Of a DNA stretch of 64,000 nucleotides, positions 1 through 12,239 are shown one piece after another. Under the pieces are notes generated by a model, which was given only the letters and a program-made list of their open reading frames with translations, was not told where the DNA came from and did no database searches. Both the position numbers and the translations under genes were made by a program. Where the stretch lies: positions 141,358,434 to 141,422,433 of the forward strand of contig CM035806.1 of NCBI GenBank assembly GCA_020466095.1, in the 5' to 3' direction. The DNA is from Chlorops oryzae. Taxonomy: Eukaryota; Arthropoda; Insecta; Diptera; Chloropidae. The stretch's first letter is position 1. Each line of letters opens with the position of its first letter.

Positions 1-803
1 TTGTACGAGCGCGCACTACAAAGCCGCTAGAACTATAACCACAATACATCATTCCCTTGTTTTTGTTTTAACATGCGTGCTCGTGCGTAGTAGTAAGACT
101 TAATTTACGCATCTACTATAACCGCAGCCTAATACCTATTACGGTACTAGTTCGAGACGACGACGACTAATTTTAAACGAAATTGGTAGCACTTTTTTTT
201 TAATTCGAAAAATCTGACGAAAATCTTTGCTTGTGAAACGCAGTTTTCAGAGCAAAACATTTTGGAAATCTCAAGCGAAAATGAAGGAAATCCAAGTAAT
301 ATCCAGAGGAGAGTTTTAAGACAAATAATGGATATTTTAAGTTTGCATGGGAGGACCAGGTGAATTTTTTTTTTTGACGAAATCACTTCCCATTCTTCCT
401 TAAAATTGCTAGAAATAGTTTCTTTTCGCTAACCTCTTGCCAAACTTGGGTTCTTTTTAAGCTAGCTCACTATTGAAGGAGATTGATTTTCATTTTTTAC
501 TTTTATCGCACTGCTCGCCTGCTAGTCGTCATCAAAATAAATAGCGACAGAAAACGACAAGAAACGACTCGCGGCGACTACGGTAATAGGTATATAGCGA
601 CGACGACGACGACAATATTACGTCGACGGCGACTACCGTAATAGGCCCGTAAATTTTTGCTACGGTCAAAGTCAAAACTTATGAAAAAAATTTCAATTTT
701 TTTTACTTTCGGAGCCATTTTGGTATAAAAAAGGTCCATTAACACATGCTTTTCTTATTTTTCTCCGAATCTGCAGTTGATTTACTTTAAAACCGTAGTA
801 CAA
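1..803. other. No gene seen
   Basis: AT-rich DNA with CGA-rich clusters (acgacgacgacg near 155-170 and 600-612) and pieces such as GACGGCGACTACGGTAATAGG repeated in rearranged form near 565-655. No coding signal is convincing. Confidence 0.5.
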
Positions 804-2506
804 ATGGGCATTTCCACAGAAATGTCAACCGCAGTAAAAAAATTCAAAGCCTATAAAAGTATATTGTTTTAACATATATTTATAGAAAATCGATCAAATT
901 TTACTAATCTGAACATATTCCACATATTATATATTCATAGCACATTTAGAAATATTCAAATGCAAAGTCGCACAAGTGCAAAAGTTATGTTTTGAATATT
1001 TCTCTTCCCGTTTTGTTTTGATTAATGTTCGTAATAACATCCACTATGCTTTGATATTTGCACTTTTAAATATCGTTTTATATTTGAGGAATGTAAGAAA
1101 AATGCAAAAGGAACGATGCAATTGCCAATTACGGTAAATTTTTTCTTTACTTTATCGTTTATTTCGTTGTAGCGTGCGACATTGAAAAATAACATTTGTT
1201 ATCACTGAGTCAAATGTGTTTGTGCAACGCGCCTCAAATATTCGCTGCAAACAGCAATTTGTATTGCAATTAAATAAAAAAAAATTTTGTTGCAAAATAA
1301 TCAACGCTTTGGCTCTGAGACATATTTGAAGTTTGTAGCGTGCGACATCGTAAGTGTAAAATTTATAAATTTCGCACCCTTGCTCCTAAACCCATTTCAA
1401 ATTTTTTATTTTCAACCACATTTTTCTGCAACAAACTCAACACCTAGAAAATTTATGTTTATATACACTGATGCAGTAGTCGATTAAGAATAAACTAAGT
1501 TAAGAAAAATAATTATTTTTTGCAAGTTTCAATAGAGAATGAATGATTGTTCCAGAAATGCGAAATTTTGAGTTGTACCGATTTAGTAGCATGGGTGCGA
1601 TAAGTCAACTTACCGAAAAGGAGTACTCTGAGTTACCCCAGAACATGACTAGTCAAAATGTAGAGTATTTTGTGTAAGACAACTGAACTCTAATTCACCA
1701 CTGTAGGTCTATTCGTGGAGTAGTTAAATGTGGGAATGGTAATGCCTCAATAACAAGCCAATGTTAAGCATTGCATTGCAAGCATTCCAGGTATATCCCA
1801 GTTCCATTCGTTTTATTGCGATGGCCAACAGGTAGAAGGAGCTAGGACTGCATATTCCATTAAAAAATCTTTATTTAATATAAGTAATACTATTCACAGT
1901 TAAGTTAGTTTCTATTCTTTAGTTTTTATGTAAAGGATGAATATTTTTATTTTTTTTTTTTTTTTCTTTGTTGAAGATATTTTAAGTTTATAATTTTTTT
2001 TGTGAAAATAAATATATTGAAAACATTAAAAGTCATTTATCATCATCTTCTGCATGTCCAATTAAATGAAAAGTACACATTAAATTAAAACTTATGATGC
2101 AACAAAATGTAGCATTCGACATGTAGCGTGCGACAGTGATTAAAATAAAATAAAAAACTAAACTGTTTAATATTTTTGAATCAAATAAAAACCAGTTCTA
2201 AGATTCATCAATGTACAATATTACAAAATTAGTCGCATTAAAATATTGCCTCAAGTTTCGCTGAAATCAGTGGTTGAACTGTTCGCCTCAAAACTGACTT
2301 CTGTTTTTGTAGCGTGCGAATGCCTTAGTTTTTTGTAATTATCTTGAAAACGAACAATTTATAGAAATCAACCTTAGCACCAATTACAGTGCTAGTCAAG
2401 AGCTATAACTTCCGCCATTTGTCCAAATAAAAAACAATTTTCGTATATATATTTTTCCGCTGAGAATGCGTGCGAATGTCGCGTTCGACATCATGGAAAT
2501 GCCCAT
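804..2506. mobile_element. Candidate DNA transposon with subterminal 13-mer repeats
   Basis: Ends carry the inverted repeat ATGGGCATTTCCA (804-816) and its complement (2494-2506). The motif TGTAGCGTGCGACA recurs on the same strand at 1168, 1334 and 2122, with a shorter form at 2309 and a related GCGTGCGAATGTCGCG at 2468. Such repeated subterminal motifs resemble transposase-binding sites of hAT-like elements. No transposase is present. A MITE at 1371-1602 is nested inside. Confidence 0.45.
1371..1602. mobile_element. Degraded TCGCACCCTTGCT MITE
   Basis: Older copy of the family at 13401 and 60002: starts TTCGCACCCTTGCT, contains CTGATGCAGTAGTCGATT, ends TTTAGTAGCATGGGTGCGAT. Confidence 0.6.
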
Positions 2507-2957
2507 ATGCTATACCTTATTTGCGGTTTAACCACCCGAAAAAATGGGATTTAAAATAAAGCACTTCCGCACGGGACACACTGTATATTTTTATATGTAT
2601 TTTTAAATATAATATTAAATATATTTTTATGTTTCTTTATATATTTATACAAATTTTGTTATATTTCTTTTACATTAAAGGCGTTTGACTGTCATGTGCC
2701 CCACCATGTACATAAATGCGCATATATATATATATATATATATCCTTTATTATTAATACATTTTTTGAGGTTAAAGTTTCATATTTCGTTCGATCAAGAT
2801 ATACCACATTGAATTTGATTTGAGAGCGATCACAATTTGACTCTTCACGAAGAAAGTCGTCACATTTCAAACAATAAATAATCACATATGTACATGTTTG
2901 CTAAACGCCATTGATAAATGCTGAGATATTTCACACCAGTGCCATACACTATTTTGA

Positions 2958-3155
2958 TTACAAAAGAAAAAAAAAAACCCCCGATGACAATTTCAATTTA
3001 ACAGCAGCAAAATAGTTTCCGGGATTTTTCCGATTCTCCACAATATTGCTTGTTGATTCAGTAATAACAGTTTCCGCTGGCATAGCACCATTTGATGGCT
3101 GCGTTGTTGTAACGCTCTTCGATTTCTTACACTTTAAATTCAATTGCGTTAAGCA
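2958..3155 (-). CDS. Cytochrome b5 exon 3 (C-terminal tail)
   Basis: Acceptor CGCCTTCAG, phase 0, 65 codons and TAA. Lys/Thr/Ser-rich tail CLTQLNLKCKKSKSV... The frame stays open through a T-rich stretch at the end. This is the least certain exon because the tail is not conserved in the family. Confidence 0.6.
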   Translation of the reverse strand, partial: CLTQLNLKCKKSKSVTTTQPSNGAMPAETVITESTSNIVENRKNPGNYFAAVKLKLSSGVFFFLL

Positions 3156-5490
3156 CTGAAGGCGAAATAAAATAAAAAACTAACTCTTTTTTTTTTCTTT
3201 TCTTTTATCTAAATGATAACATACATACCTCATCGCTTACAACGCCTATTCTATACAGTTTCATGTCTCGTATGGCATCCGTTGAGTGACCAACTTGATT
3301 GAAAGCTTTGGTCGCATCTTTTCCAGCAAATTCCATTAGTGTATCCTCACCGCCAGGATGCTGAAAATGGAATTTTCGAGGTTACTTAGATCATCATTGT
3401 AAGAATTTATTCTAAACGGTATTTTTTTTTTCTTTTCTCAAACTGAATCTGATTTTGAGACTATAAGTTTGGGCAAAAAGCGAATTCACCGGGAATTCGT
3501 TGCCCGAGAATATTCAGAATCGGGCTGAGGGTGATTTTTCGGTGACATAATCTTTATATAAACAAGTAAGGGTGTTATAGTCAGGCGCGTTTGAAAATAC
3601 AATACCCGATACAGACACACATGTTTGAATAATTTTTAAAACGCGCCCATGAAAACCGCCCCTTTGTCACGCCCACTTTTGAAAATTTTTTCAATTCTAA
3701 TCACAGGCTCAAAAATATACGCTCAAACTCTAAATTTCATTGAAAAATTTCGAAGAAGTCTGATTTTGTTAATAATGGACCGATGAAGAAAATTTTTGGA
3801 CGGGGATGTTTACGGCTGCAAAGGAAGCATACGTGCCAACTTTCGTACAAGTCCCATTTGAATTTCAGGCGCACGAGAAAATTTTCGAAAATTTTCAAAT
3901 ATTTACAAGTCTATAGCATATAGAAATTTCGGCTTAATTTTACTTTAGTGACATATGGGGGATTTGGCTTAAATTTGGCAAGTATACGTAAAACACCTTC
4001 CTGAGCCCGAATATGCATCCGTTTTTGGGGGTCACGTATGGCTTAGAAGATATCGCAATTTAAAGTTTGTATGAAAACACTATGGAAATTGACTGGCAGC
4101 AAAAGCGTAGCGCTACCAGACTTCACGTTTTGGAAAAATCTGCCAATTGGTAGATTTAAGTAGTTGGTGCATGATTCGAATAAAAAAAGATAAAAATTGA
4201 GAAAATATGAAGAAAAAAAATGGAGAAAATAGGAAAAAAATTGATAAAAAATTTAAAAAAATTGGAGAAATTAAGGTTTTCCACAAGAAAAACGTGAAAA
4301 TTTTTTTCAAAAATCGCGCGCGCGATTTTTGAAAAAAATTTTCGCCTGCGGCGCTGCTTTGTTTACTTCACTTCACCACCACTTTATCAATTTCACAATT
4401 TCAACTCTTGCTCCTGAAAAGGACCAATTGGTGGGTTACTCCCTCGCCGTTCCAAAATTCTAATTTGAATTTCTCTCTTCTTCATCATCGACTTCAATGG
4501 CGTAGCTAGAGTGGGATTCGTCATCTGAAAGGTGCCTCTCCCTTATGTGTTGGTATACTTCTGGAGCTACCTTAAAGAATTCCACAAACGGATCCAAAAT
4601 TTTCGCTCTACACCCCTGCAAAAACATGAATTTCGCCAATTTACCTCGAAAGAAGGACTTATTCCGAGAATAATTTAGCAAATTTTGGCTTTCGCATGCT
4701 GCCACATCGATTCAATCGTATTTGTGTGCGCTTTTATATATCCTTTATTTCAATTGTATTTATTTCCTTCATTAAAACATTTTTTATATATAGAAAAAAT
4801 TAATTCCACACTTTTTATAAATATGGCAGCATTTCATACAAAATTTTCTGAATTTTGCTCTTAAATCCAAATTAAATAGTCTGGCAACGCCGCAAAAGTA
4901 AAAATGATCTAAAAATTCGTGCTTTTTTCTGCAATTTTCAAATCGTTACATCTTCTAAACCAGACGCGACCCCCAAAAACGGATTGCAGATTCGGACTCA
5001 GGGGATCATTTTGCAAATAGTGGAAAAAACAAAAAAAAAATCCCCCATATGTCACTAAAGTAAAATTGTTCCGAAATTTCTTCTAGCCATTGCAATGTAC
5101 ACCTAAAGACAATAAACAAGTTACACTCGTGACAACCGAAAATGCAAACGTCATAATGCGATTGGTTAGTGTTGCCAGAAAATTGTAATAAATTATCGTA
5201 ATGAAAATTTAATAAGAATTTGGAAGAAAAAATATTTTGCGTAAGGCACAAAAAAGATTACTAAACCTCAGGTCTTCCTGGGAATTGAAGAGTTAATTAT
5301 AAATCAGTGAATTAATGTGATCGGAGTAGTAGAGAGAGAAAGAGAGAGAGAGAGAGAAAGTGTGGAATGTACTTACGTTTTTTAAAAATGTCGTAACATT
5401 ATAGACGACTCCTTTTACGATAATCCAAACGGGCCGTCCATTTTTTCCATTATTTTGTCCGATTTCATAGAGCGTAAAAGCTTCAGTCAT
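2958..5490 (-). CDS. Cytochrome b5 family protein, 3 exons
   Basis: A small haem protein that carries single electrons to desaturases, P450s and similar enzymes (family role). Exons 5490-5377, 3360-3229 and 3155-2958 give 147 residues. Seen: MTEAFTLYEIGQNNGKNGRPVWIIVKGVVYNVTTFLKN, then HPGGEDTLMEFAGKDATKAFNQVGHSTDA. The axial haem ligands are His39 (HPGG) and His63 (GHS), the same spacing as in bovine cytochrome b5. The C-terminal exon lacks a clear transmembrane anchor; it ends AAVKLKLSSGVFFFLL, only weakly hydrophobic, so a soluble form or a mis-called last exon is possible. Intron 1 (about 2 kb) carries transposon insertions. Confidence 0.88.
3229..3360 (-). CDS. Cytochrome b5 exon 2 (haem ligands)
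   Basis: 44 codons from HPGGEDTLMEF to MKLYRIGVVSDE. Acceptor ATTTTCAG, donor GTATGT. Both haem-binding histidines are here. Confidence 0.93.
3563..3895 (+). mobile_element. DINE-1-like repeat, 3'-truncated
   Basis: Begins AAGTAAGGGTGTTATAGTCAGG and has the family's internal blocks (GCCACGCCCACTTTT-like, AAGGAAGCATACGTGCCAAC). The 3' half is missing, apparently cut by the element at 3921. It lies in cytochrome b5 intron 1. Confidence 0.7.
3921..5085. mobile_element. TIR element with about 130-bp terminal inverted repeats
   Basis: The left arm (GAAATTTCGG, TTTACTTTAGTGACATATGG, CCGTTTTTGGGGGTC, CTTAGAAGAT) is repeated inverted at 4940-5083. About 1.17 kb in cytochrome b5 intron 1. The interior has an 81-codon minus ORF (4705-4460, acidic end SDDESHSSYAIEVDDEEER) that I do not recognise, and a perfect 48-bp palindrome at 4296-4343. 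Confidence 0.65.
4296..4343. repeat. Perfect 48-bp palindrome
   Basis: Two 24-base halves are exact reverse complements, centred on CGCGCGCG and flanked by CAAAAAT/ATTTTTG and A/T runs. No spacer, so it can form a cruciform. Confidence 0.85.
5377..5490 (-). CDS. Cytochrome b5 exon 1
   Basis: 38 codons, ATG at 5490, donor GTAAGT directly after FLKN. It ends immediately before the haem-ligand HPGG motif, in phase 0. Confidence 0.9.
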
Positions 5491-6039
5491 TTTATCGTTG
5501 AACTACTTCCAAAATATCACAGAAATCGCTTATGTATAAAGATTTTAAAATGTTCGAAAACAAAAATTCAAAAAACTCGAAAACACGAAACGCGATCTGA
5601 TTTACAATTTGCTTGTTTTAGGCCTGGACGAGAATACAGCGACAACGATGAAGACGTTCAGCTCTTTTTATCGTCGCTGCTGCGTATCGTTTGGCTGTGC
5701 AATGGAATGAACAACGGCAACGGAGAAACTCTTTTAAGTTATTTATTGATCGCTCTACAGCTTCTTATCTACGTTTAACTTACGTAGTAACGACTTGATG
5801 TATAGGAGGCGAAGATAAATTCGTATATAATTACTGTGTGCCGATATAACCGAACAATCGCGGGGAGGGGTTTTTTCTTTTTTTTTTTACAACGTTAGTC
5901 ATTTTTTGATTTAATTGAACGTCAGATGGTCATATTTGTTTTGTATGAATCTTGTAACGACAGTACAGTACAGGTTGAGTCTGAAGAATTCATGTGCAAG
6001 AGATATCTGTATAAATTTTTTTTTTTTAAATAATATTTA
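5491..6039. other. Upstream region of cytochrome b5; no gene seen
   Basis: Lies 5' of the cytochrome b5 start. It is less repetitive, with a more balanced composition near 5620-5800, and could hold the promoter and leader; I cannot place a transcription start. The plus ORF here (5455-5778) overlaps the b5 exon antisense and looks spurious. Confidence 0.4.
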
Positions 6040-6452
6040 TACCCGACACACTCTCTGTCGAGGGTATATTGCATTTTTTCGTTCGTACTCGAGATAGACT
6101 TAAAAAAAAATTATATAGAAATGGTTAGTATCACCAGAAAATTCCATATACTCAATTTGCGGTTTTTTTTTTTAGTTTGCTCTTAGTGTGCCAGATTTTT
6201 ATGACAGTACGCCTTCACCACGTTTAATAGATTTTCAATACATTTTCCTTACATAATAAAAGCTTTCGATCTCCATACCAAATTTAGTCAAAATTGCTCA
6301 ACTCCTTCGATAAGAAAACTGTAACAGACCGATATGGCTAAATGGAATTTCCTGGTGATACTAACCATTTCTTTATAAATTTTTTTTAAGTCTATCTCGA
6401 GTACGGACGAAAAAATTCCATATACCCTCGACACAGAGTTTGTCGGGTATGA
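6040..6452. mobile_element. Head-to-head pair of DINE-1-like 3' ends
   Basis: 6040-6150 reads ACCCGACACACTCTCTGTCGAGGGTATA... and 6332-6452 is its inverted counterpart ending ...CCCTCGACACAGAGTTTGTCGGGTAT. Both contain CTCGAGATAGACTT and ATGGTTAGTATCACCAG (forward or reverse). This forms a 410-bp foldback. Confidence 0.7.
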
Positions 6453-7224
6453 CTTTGCTATATATTTTTGCCAAACATGAGCTCATTATCGAATAAAAAA
6501 AAATTTAGTATACTTTTCGGCATTTTTTTTTAACTAACACAGGACTTAAAAAATAATAAATTGTCCAATTTCAAAGCCGTGTAACTTTGGTTTCTGTGAA
6601 CCGATTTAAAAAATCTATAATCGTAATTGAGCGTTGTTTTTTCCTGTTCGAGCTCAAGTAGAAGGATTTTTAACTTTCATGGACTTTTTTTTCAGGGCAC
6701 GTTCTGAAATGAAACCGATAAATAGATAAATATATAAATTGTTATAACAACCTTATGAAATAACCAATTTTCTTCAAGGAAGATTTTTTTGAAATGGCAA
6801 TATGCCTTCTTCCAAATGGTTACAAAATTGATAGGTTCGAACACATTTTTGGCATGTCTTGGAGCAATTTCCTCAGGTCTGAGTTTCTTCGACCATATCT
6901 CCGTAAAATTTTGGTCGATCGTAGTTTCGTTGCTTTCCTTTGAAAGATAGTTTTATGGCCAAAAATATCTGAGAACATAATGTATTTAAAAAATGAGATT
7001 AAAACTGAGAAATTCTAAATTTTATCATTGAAGTCGGAGAAATCTCATATAAATTTTTTTTCCAACTTTCAATCCGCTTGCGCGGTATGAAGATGCAGCT
7101 TATTTTGAATTTTTTTTTACACAAAATTATTTTTTATACATAAGGAAATATAATTTTACTATTTCAACGCGATCATACAACTTTTTTTTTTCATATAAGA
7201 ACGACCCACCCTAATATACATTTA
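6453..7224. other. Unassigned AT-rich sequence
   Basis: No long ORF or clear terminal repeat. Sequence such as GGCACGTTCTGAAATGAAACCGA suggests old transposon DNA, but I cannot assign it. Confidence 0.3.
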
Positions 7225-7725
7225 TCGAAGTGATCGGTGTAACCAGGAGATCCGTATAAGGTATTCTTATTGAAGGAGTTGAGCTTTATTGACGACATTT
7301 GGTAAACGTGTTGGCGATGACATGAGTAGGATCAAGTTTGAGAACGGACCACGTCGGACCATTTTTCGGAGTTCCTCCAATAATTGTGTCTGTTATAAAA
7401 ATAATATTTTATACTCTTAAACCCGATTTTTGAGATGGTTGGATAAATTTGATATGTAAACATATTTTAGGGCGTGGTTTCGAAAATTGTCTCTTAGCCG
7501 TGAAATTCAAATCGGACTTGGATGGAATCTAAATTTCCATGTATGCTTCTTTTATAGTAATAAACATCTTCTACAACAATTATCTTAATCGATACCTACA
7601 TATTTAAGGGTACCCCCAGTACTAGGGTCTGCCAAAAATCGCAAGAACTGCTCTGAAATCAAAATTTTTTCGATTCGTTCATTTGTCTGTCGTCAGGTTC
7701 GCCGGACTAAAATAACCTTACTTGG
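7225..7725 (-). mobile_element. Diverged DINE-1-like copy
   Basis: Minus-strand copy: starts with a diverged 3' block (GTAACCAGGAGATCC, GAAGGAGTTGAG), holds GTACCCCCAGTACTAGGGTC, and ends GTCAGGTTCGCCGGAC-TAAAATAACC, the complement of the family 5' end. Confidence 0.6.
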
Positions 7726-7928
7726 GTTTTCCAGAATTGTCTAAAGGGTATAGCCGTACCGTGAAAAGCTCGAAAGTTTTGATGTTTTTTCGCCTCCTAT
7801 TTCAGTTTTGAGTCTCATTGATCTACAACCGGTCGCGGCCGAAAGTAGTATGCACTTTTTCTTTACAATTTCATTAAATTTCTTCCGTTTTAAACACAAG
7901 CCAAAATTGCGGTTGAATATCATTTATC

Positions 7929-8976
7929 TTCCCTTTTATACGCGAAACATTCTATGTCGAGGTTATATTGCGTTCGTATGGTTGTGTGTAACACCCAGAA
8001 CCAGTCGAGATAGACCATACAAAATATAGGTAGGTACTTACATATATCGAGCCCTAACCGCCAAATTGACGTAAGCGACAAAAAACAAATTTTACAGGAG
8101 AGCGTTTTTTCTGAACTTGTTTGCATTGACTGGCATACAAATTATAAAACTTATAGTGCAATATCTCCGTTAATATTGAGCTTTTCGTCGTTATATTTTA
8201 CTAGATGATGAGTTTCAGGCTGTAGAACATATTTTCATCAAATAGTCAATTTCGTAAAATATGACAGTTAACTCAATTCTTGACGAAATTGCGTGCTCAC
8301 GGGGATATGAGTACAAACGACTTCGAGAATGGACCCGATCGGACCATTTTTAGGGGTGCCTCCAGTACTAGGGTCTGTTACGAAAATCACAAAAACTGCT
8401 CTAAAATCGGAATTTTTCAAGATATTTCGATGGAATTTAATATTTGAACATGTTTAAAGGCAATTAATATGATTTCGAAATATAGGAAATATAGGGCGTG
8501 GTAGAAGGGCGTTTTTCGAAAATTGTCTCCTACGGCTGAAAATACAAATGGGACTTGTACGAAAGATGGCAATTATGCTTTCTTTGTAGCCATAAACATA
8601 CCCTCCAAAAATTTTCTTTATCGGTCCATTATTAAGGGTACCTCCAGTACTAGGGTCTGTCACAAAAATTCCAAAGCTGTCCCAAAATCGGACTTTTTCT
8701 AATTATTTCAATGAAGCTTAGAATTTGATCGTATATTTAAGCCTTCGATTAGAATTCCAAAAATGTTGAAAAGTGGGCGTGGCAAAGGATCGGTTCTCAT
8801 AAATAAATTAAACAGAAGTAGGTTCATATATGGGGCCCCTATGGCATTCAAAATCTCTAAAATATTCTTTCTTAATGGTCCCGTTTTTTTTGGGCGTTTT
8901 AAAAATTTTTTTAACTTGTGTGTCTGTGTTGGGTATTTTATTGTCAGGCTCGCCTCACTATAACACCCTTATTGGT
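7929..8976 (-). mobile_element. DINE-1-like copy, near full length
   Basis: Minus orientation: 3' hairpin region at 7935, AACACCCAGAACCAGTCGAG, two copies of GTACTAGGGTCTGT (8370, 8650), GGGCGTGGTAGAAGGGCG, and the 5' end GTCAGGCTCGCCTCACTATAACACCC at about 8945-8970. No coding capacity. Confidence 0.75.
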
Positions 8977-9880
8977 TTTTTTTTTTTTTTTTAATTAAAA
9001 TTTTCGTTGGCAGATAAAATTTACGTGACTTTTCAGTTAATGAAATTATCTTAAGTAGTCAGTAATTGTGTTTTGTGATTAAAATGGACTTAATGGGAAC
9101 ATATTCAGAATGATACATTGACTAAATCATTCGTTGAACGAATCACTTTGGAAATTGAAAAACGTGCATCCGATTAAATAGTTAAATTTTTCAATTGATT
9201 CATTGATCCATACAGTGAAACCGTGCGGTCGTCGGACAGATACTGGGGCCTTACTTTCTAGCTCGACTCGGAAAGCTATTCTACTCGAATACTAAATCCG
9301 AGTCGAACAATTAACAACAATAACGTGCAACGAATATCCGACACTCGAACAAGAGAGTATGAAACCTTCGGGTCCGATCAAATCTTTGTTCGAGCCGAAC
9401 TACAGATTAAAGGTCGTGTAGGGTTGCCAGACGTACTGTTTTTGGGAGTAAACGTATTGCTTTTTGAAGCGGTGTACTGCATTGTACTCCCAAAAAAATA
9501 AATCCCAAAATGTACTGCATTTTAATTTTCGTACTTCTTTTTACTGCTTTTTAAAATCGATAGGGCATTCAAATAAGGGGAGAATTAATTTCATTTCCCC
9601 TTGCCTGTTTTGCACAACTCGAAATTGCCAATGAAAAATTTGTGTGTGTAACTTTTTAAAAACAGAAAATGGAGAAGATAAGTCAGCCTTATCGGGAAAT
9701 CTAGATGAAAAAAAAAAAAATGCACACGAAATTTTTGATTCACCCGAAAAATCCGCCTATCGATAAACTCATCCGGATTTCGTTTCACTTCGAAATTCGA
9801 AATTATTACAGTTTGAAATGCGTTGAAAAAGAGAAGAAGTTTTTCTTTAATTTAAAATGCACAGAATAGCATATCGGGCA

Positions 9881-10095
9881 TGTGATTGGATTCCCTTTCC
9901 CCAAATTTTGGGGAAAGGGAATTTCGTTCCTCCAATATTTTGAAGAATGTATGGCAATTTTTAAGAGAAATGACATTGTCAAAAAAAAAGAGCTATACGA
10001 TAAAATTTTCGAATTAAAAAATTTCGAACTTATTTAAATTCCCGAGTGTTTATTTCAATTTCCCGGGGAAATAAATTCCCGGGAATCCAATCACA
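9881..10095. mobile_element. MITE with TGTGATTGGATTCCC ends
   Basis: TGTGATTGGATTCCC at 9881-9895 and its exact complement at 10081-10095. An internal palindrome TTTCCCCAAATTTTGGGGAAA lies at about 9897-9917. Confidence 0.6.
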
Positions 10096-10659
10096 CACCT
10101 GTATATAATATAATATATATTTATATAATATCCGGCGACGCTTGAGGCATGCGTCCAATCCCTTAGAATTGCACGAATCTATGTTAGTTATGTAAAGAGC
10201 TGTGGTTGTATATTAAAATAACAAGTTTATTGTTCGATTTCAGCGGTATTTTAGACTCAATAAACCAGCATTCCAGTATTTGGTGGATTTACTCCTAAAA
10301 TAATTAAATAATTTGCCTTATTTGGGTCATTAAAACAAAAAATTATCTGACTCTAATTTTTTCCGTTTCAGTTCGCCACAAAAAAAATTGGAAAAAAATT
10401 TGATTCGACACAAGATTTTCCCCGGAAAATGCGTTGTCGATAGACGGACATTTTTTCGAAGTGAAACAATTTTTCCCGCCTGCTTTCCCGATAGGTGAAG
10501 AAGAGAGGAGAGTGAAAAAATTCGGGCGGAATTAGAATTCCCGAAAAGGCTGTATAGGTATGTTCCCGTACAACAAGAAACTGTGCAAAACAGCCCAATT
10601 TTTACCGAAAACTGTTCCCGTACTTAGCGATTGTGCAAATGAGAGAAATTTTGACAGAC

Positions 10660-10767
10660 AGCCCTATTCTGAAAAATATTTCACGTGAAATTTTCCGACA
10701 GTTTCAATAGAAATTTGTATTGAAACTGCCGGAAAAGTTCACGTGAAATATTATTCAGAATAGGGCT
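10660..10767. mobile_element. 108-bp near-palindromic MITE
   Basis: Arms of about 49 bases starting AGCCCTATTCTGAA are inverted around a 10-base centre. The same end sequence bounds the elements at 30404-31489 and near 3518-3530. Confidence 0.7.
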
Positions 10768-11139
10768 GAGAGTATTTTTCGTCTTCTTCTGTCAAAATCT
10801 CTCATTTGCACAGTCGTGTAGTTCGGGAACAGTTTTCTAAAAAATTGGCCGGTTTTGAGCAGTGTCGTGCAGTACACGACCACAGTCAATTGAAAATGAC
10901 AGAGGCGTAAAAAATGTCATTTTTATAGTGGGCGACGCTTACAAAATAAAAATCTAGAATGAGTTTAGTTTATTTTTGCTATGAAAGCTGTTATTTTTGT
11001 TATTTAGTTGTAAAATAAAACTGCATTTAGTGCAAAAAAAAATGTACTTATTTTTTCCGAAATGTACTGCTTTTTTTTGGAAAAGAATTGAAATGTACTG
11101 CTTTAGCACTTTCAGGATCTGGTATCCCTAGGGCCGTGG

Positions 11140-11645
11140 TATGGCGCACAGCGAGATCGCTTCGTACATTTGAGTGCAAAAACTGTAAGGAACGCTTGGT
11201 AGAGCTTGGTAAATGATAGAAAGAGTTTTCCTAGAGCAATGAAATTTGGCATGGACGTTTCTTTTCAAATATCTATGAGATTCCAAAAAAAATTTTAGAA
11301 ATCAAACCACCCCAACCCCCCCGAAAACAAAATGGGGTGGACCCAAATTCCACAATTTTGAACTTACAGTGTTCAAATTCGGAACGTATCTTACTGTTGT
11401 GCCCCAAAGTTGGAAAAGTTTAACTTCGTAACGCTGCCACGCCCACTCAAAGCTGGCAAAGACTTTGAAGAGCTGTAACATCCACACAAACATTTTTGCG
11501 GTTCTAATATTTTGGTTTTCTCTTAGTGGAGGAATTCCCTTTCCAATGATACCAAATTTCTGACATTTCGTGACAGTAACATTTTATATATAGTGGTGTT
11601 GGATTTGATATGCAACCAACCATAATAAGTAACAAAAGCGTAGAT
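11140..11645. other. Unassigned spacer
   Basis: AT-rich with a C-rich patch (CCACCCCAACCCCCCCG, 11308). No gene or bounded repeat seen. Confidence 0.3.
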
Positions 11646-12081
11646 GGGCCAAAATTCTTTTTAATGCCTAAATTTCTGTCTCTATCAATGAAATTCAGTT
11701 TTCATGAAGGAGCAAATCAAATTAATAACAAATTAATTTTAGCAAAAAAATTATTCATAGCAAAATAAAACACTCTAGTCGAATTGAAAAAAATCAAATA
11801 TTACCAAAACTCCATTTTGTTTACTCGCAAATTGCAGTAACATTGTTGTCTTCTTTGGCAAGACAAGACAAGACAAGACAACAATGTTACTGTAATTTGC
11901 GAGTAAACAAAATGGAGTTTTGGTAATATTTGATTTTTTTCAATTCGACTAGAGTATTTTACTTTTTTATTAATAAATTTTTTGTTAAAATTAATTTGTT
12001 ATTAATTTGATTTGCTCCTTCATGAAAAATGAATTTCATTGACAGGGACAAAAGTATAGGCGTTAAAAAGAATTTTAGCCC
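11646..12081. mobile_element. Foldback element, 436 bp
   Basis: Two arms of about 205 bases (11646-11856 and 11878-12081) are inverted copies, from GGGCCAAAATTC to CAACAATGTTACTG, around a core of AAGAC repeats. The flanking AGAT on both sides (11642-11645, 12082-12085) may be a 4-bp target duplication. Confidence 0.75.
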
Positions 12082-12239
12082 AGATATCTATTATTTCTGT
12101 AAAAGTTAAACAACTGATGATTTTTCACAAAATCGATGGTATGTAGCTCCAAAACCAGAGCTGAGAAAAAATTTTCAAAAATGTTCCCTGCATAATGCAT
12201 ACGAACAAAAATCAATTCAAGCGATTTAAGTCGTCCTGC

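Larger units (their letters stand above)
9419..11130. mobile_element. Old hAT-like element with TGTACTGC subterminal repeats
   Basis: Ends TAGGGTTGCCAGA and TAGGGATACCAGATC (inverted). The flanking 8-mers AGGTCGTG and GGGCCGTG match at 6 of 8 positions with two transitions, fitting a decayed 8-bp target duplication. TGTACTGC recurs near both ends (9475, 9511, 11050, 11095). Two smaller MITEs are nested at 9881 and 10660. Confidence 0.5.
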
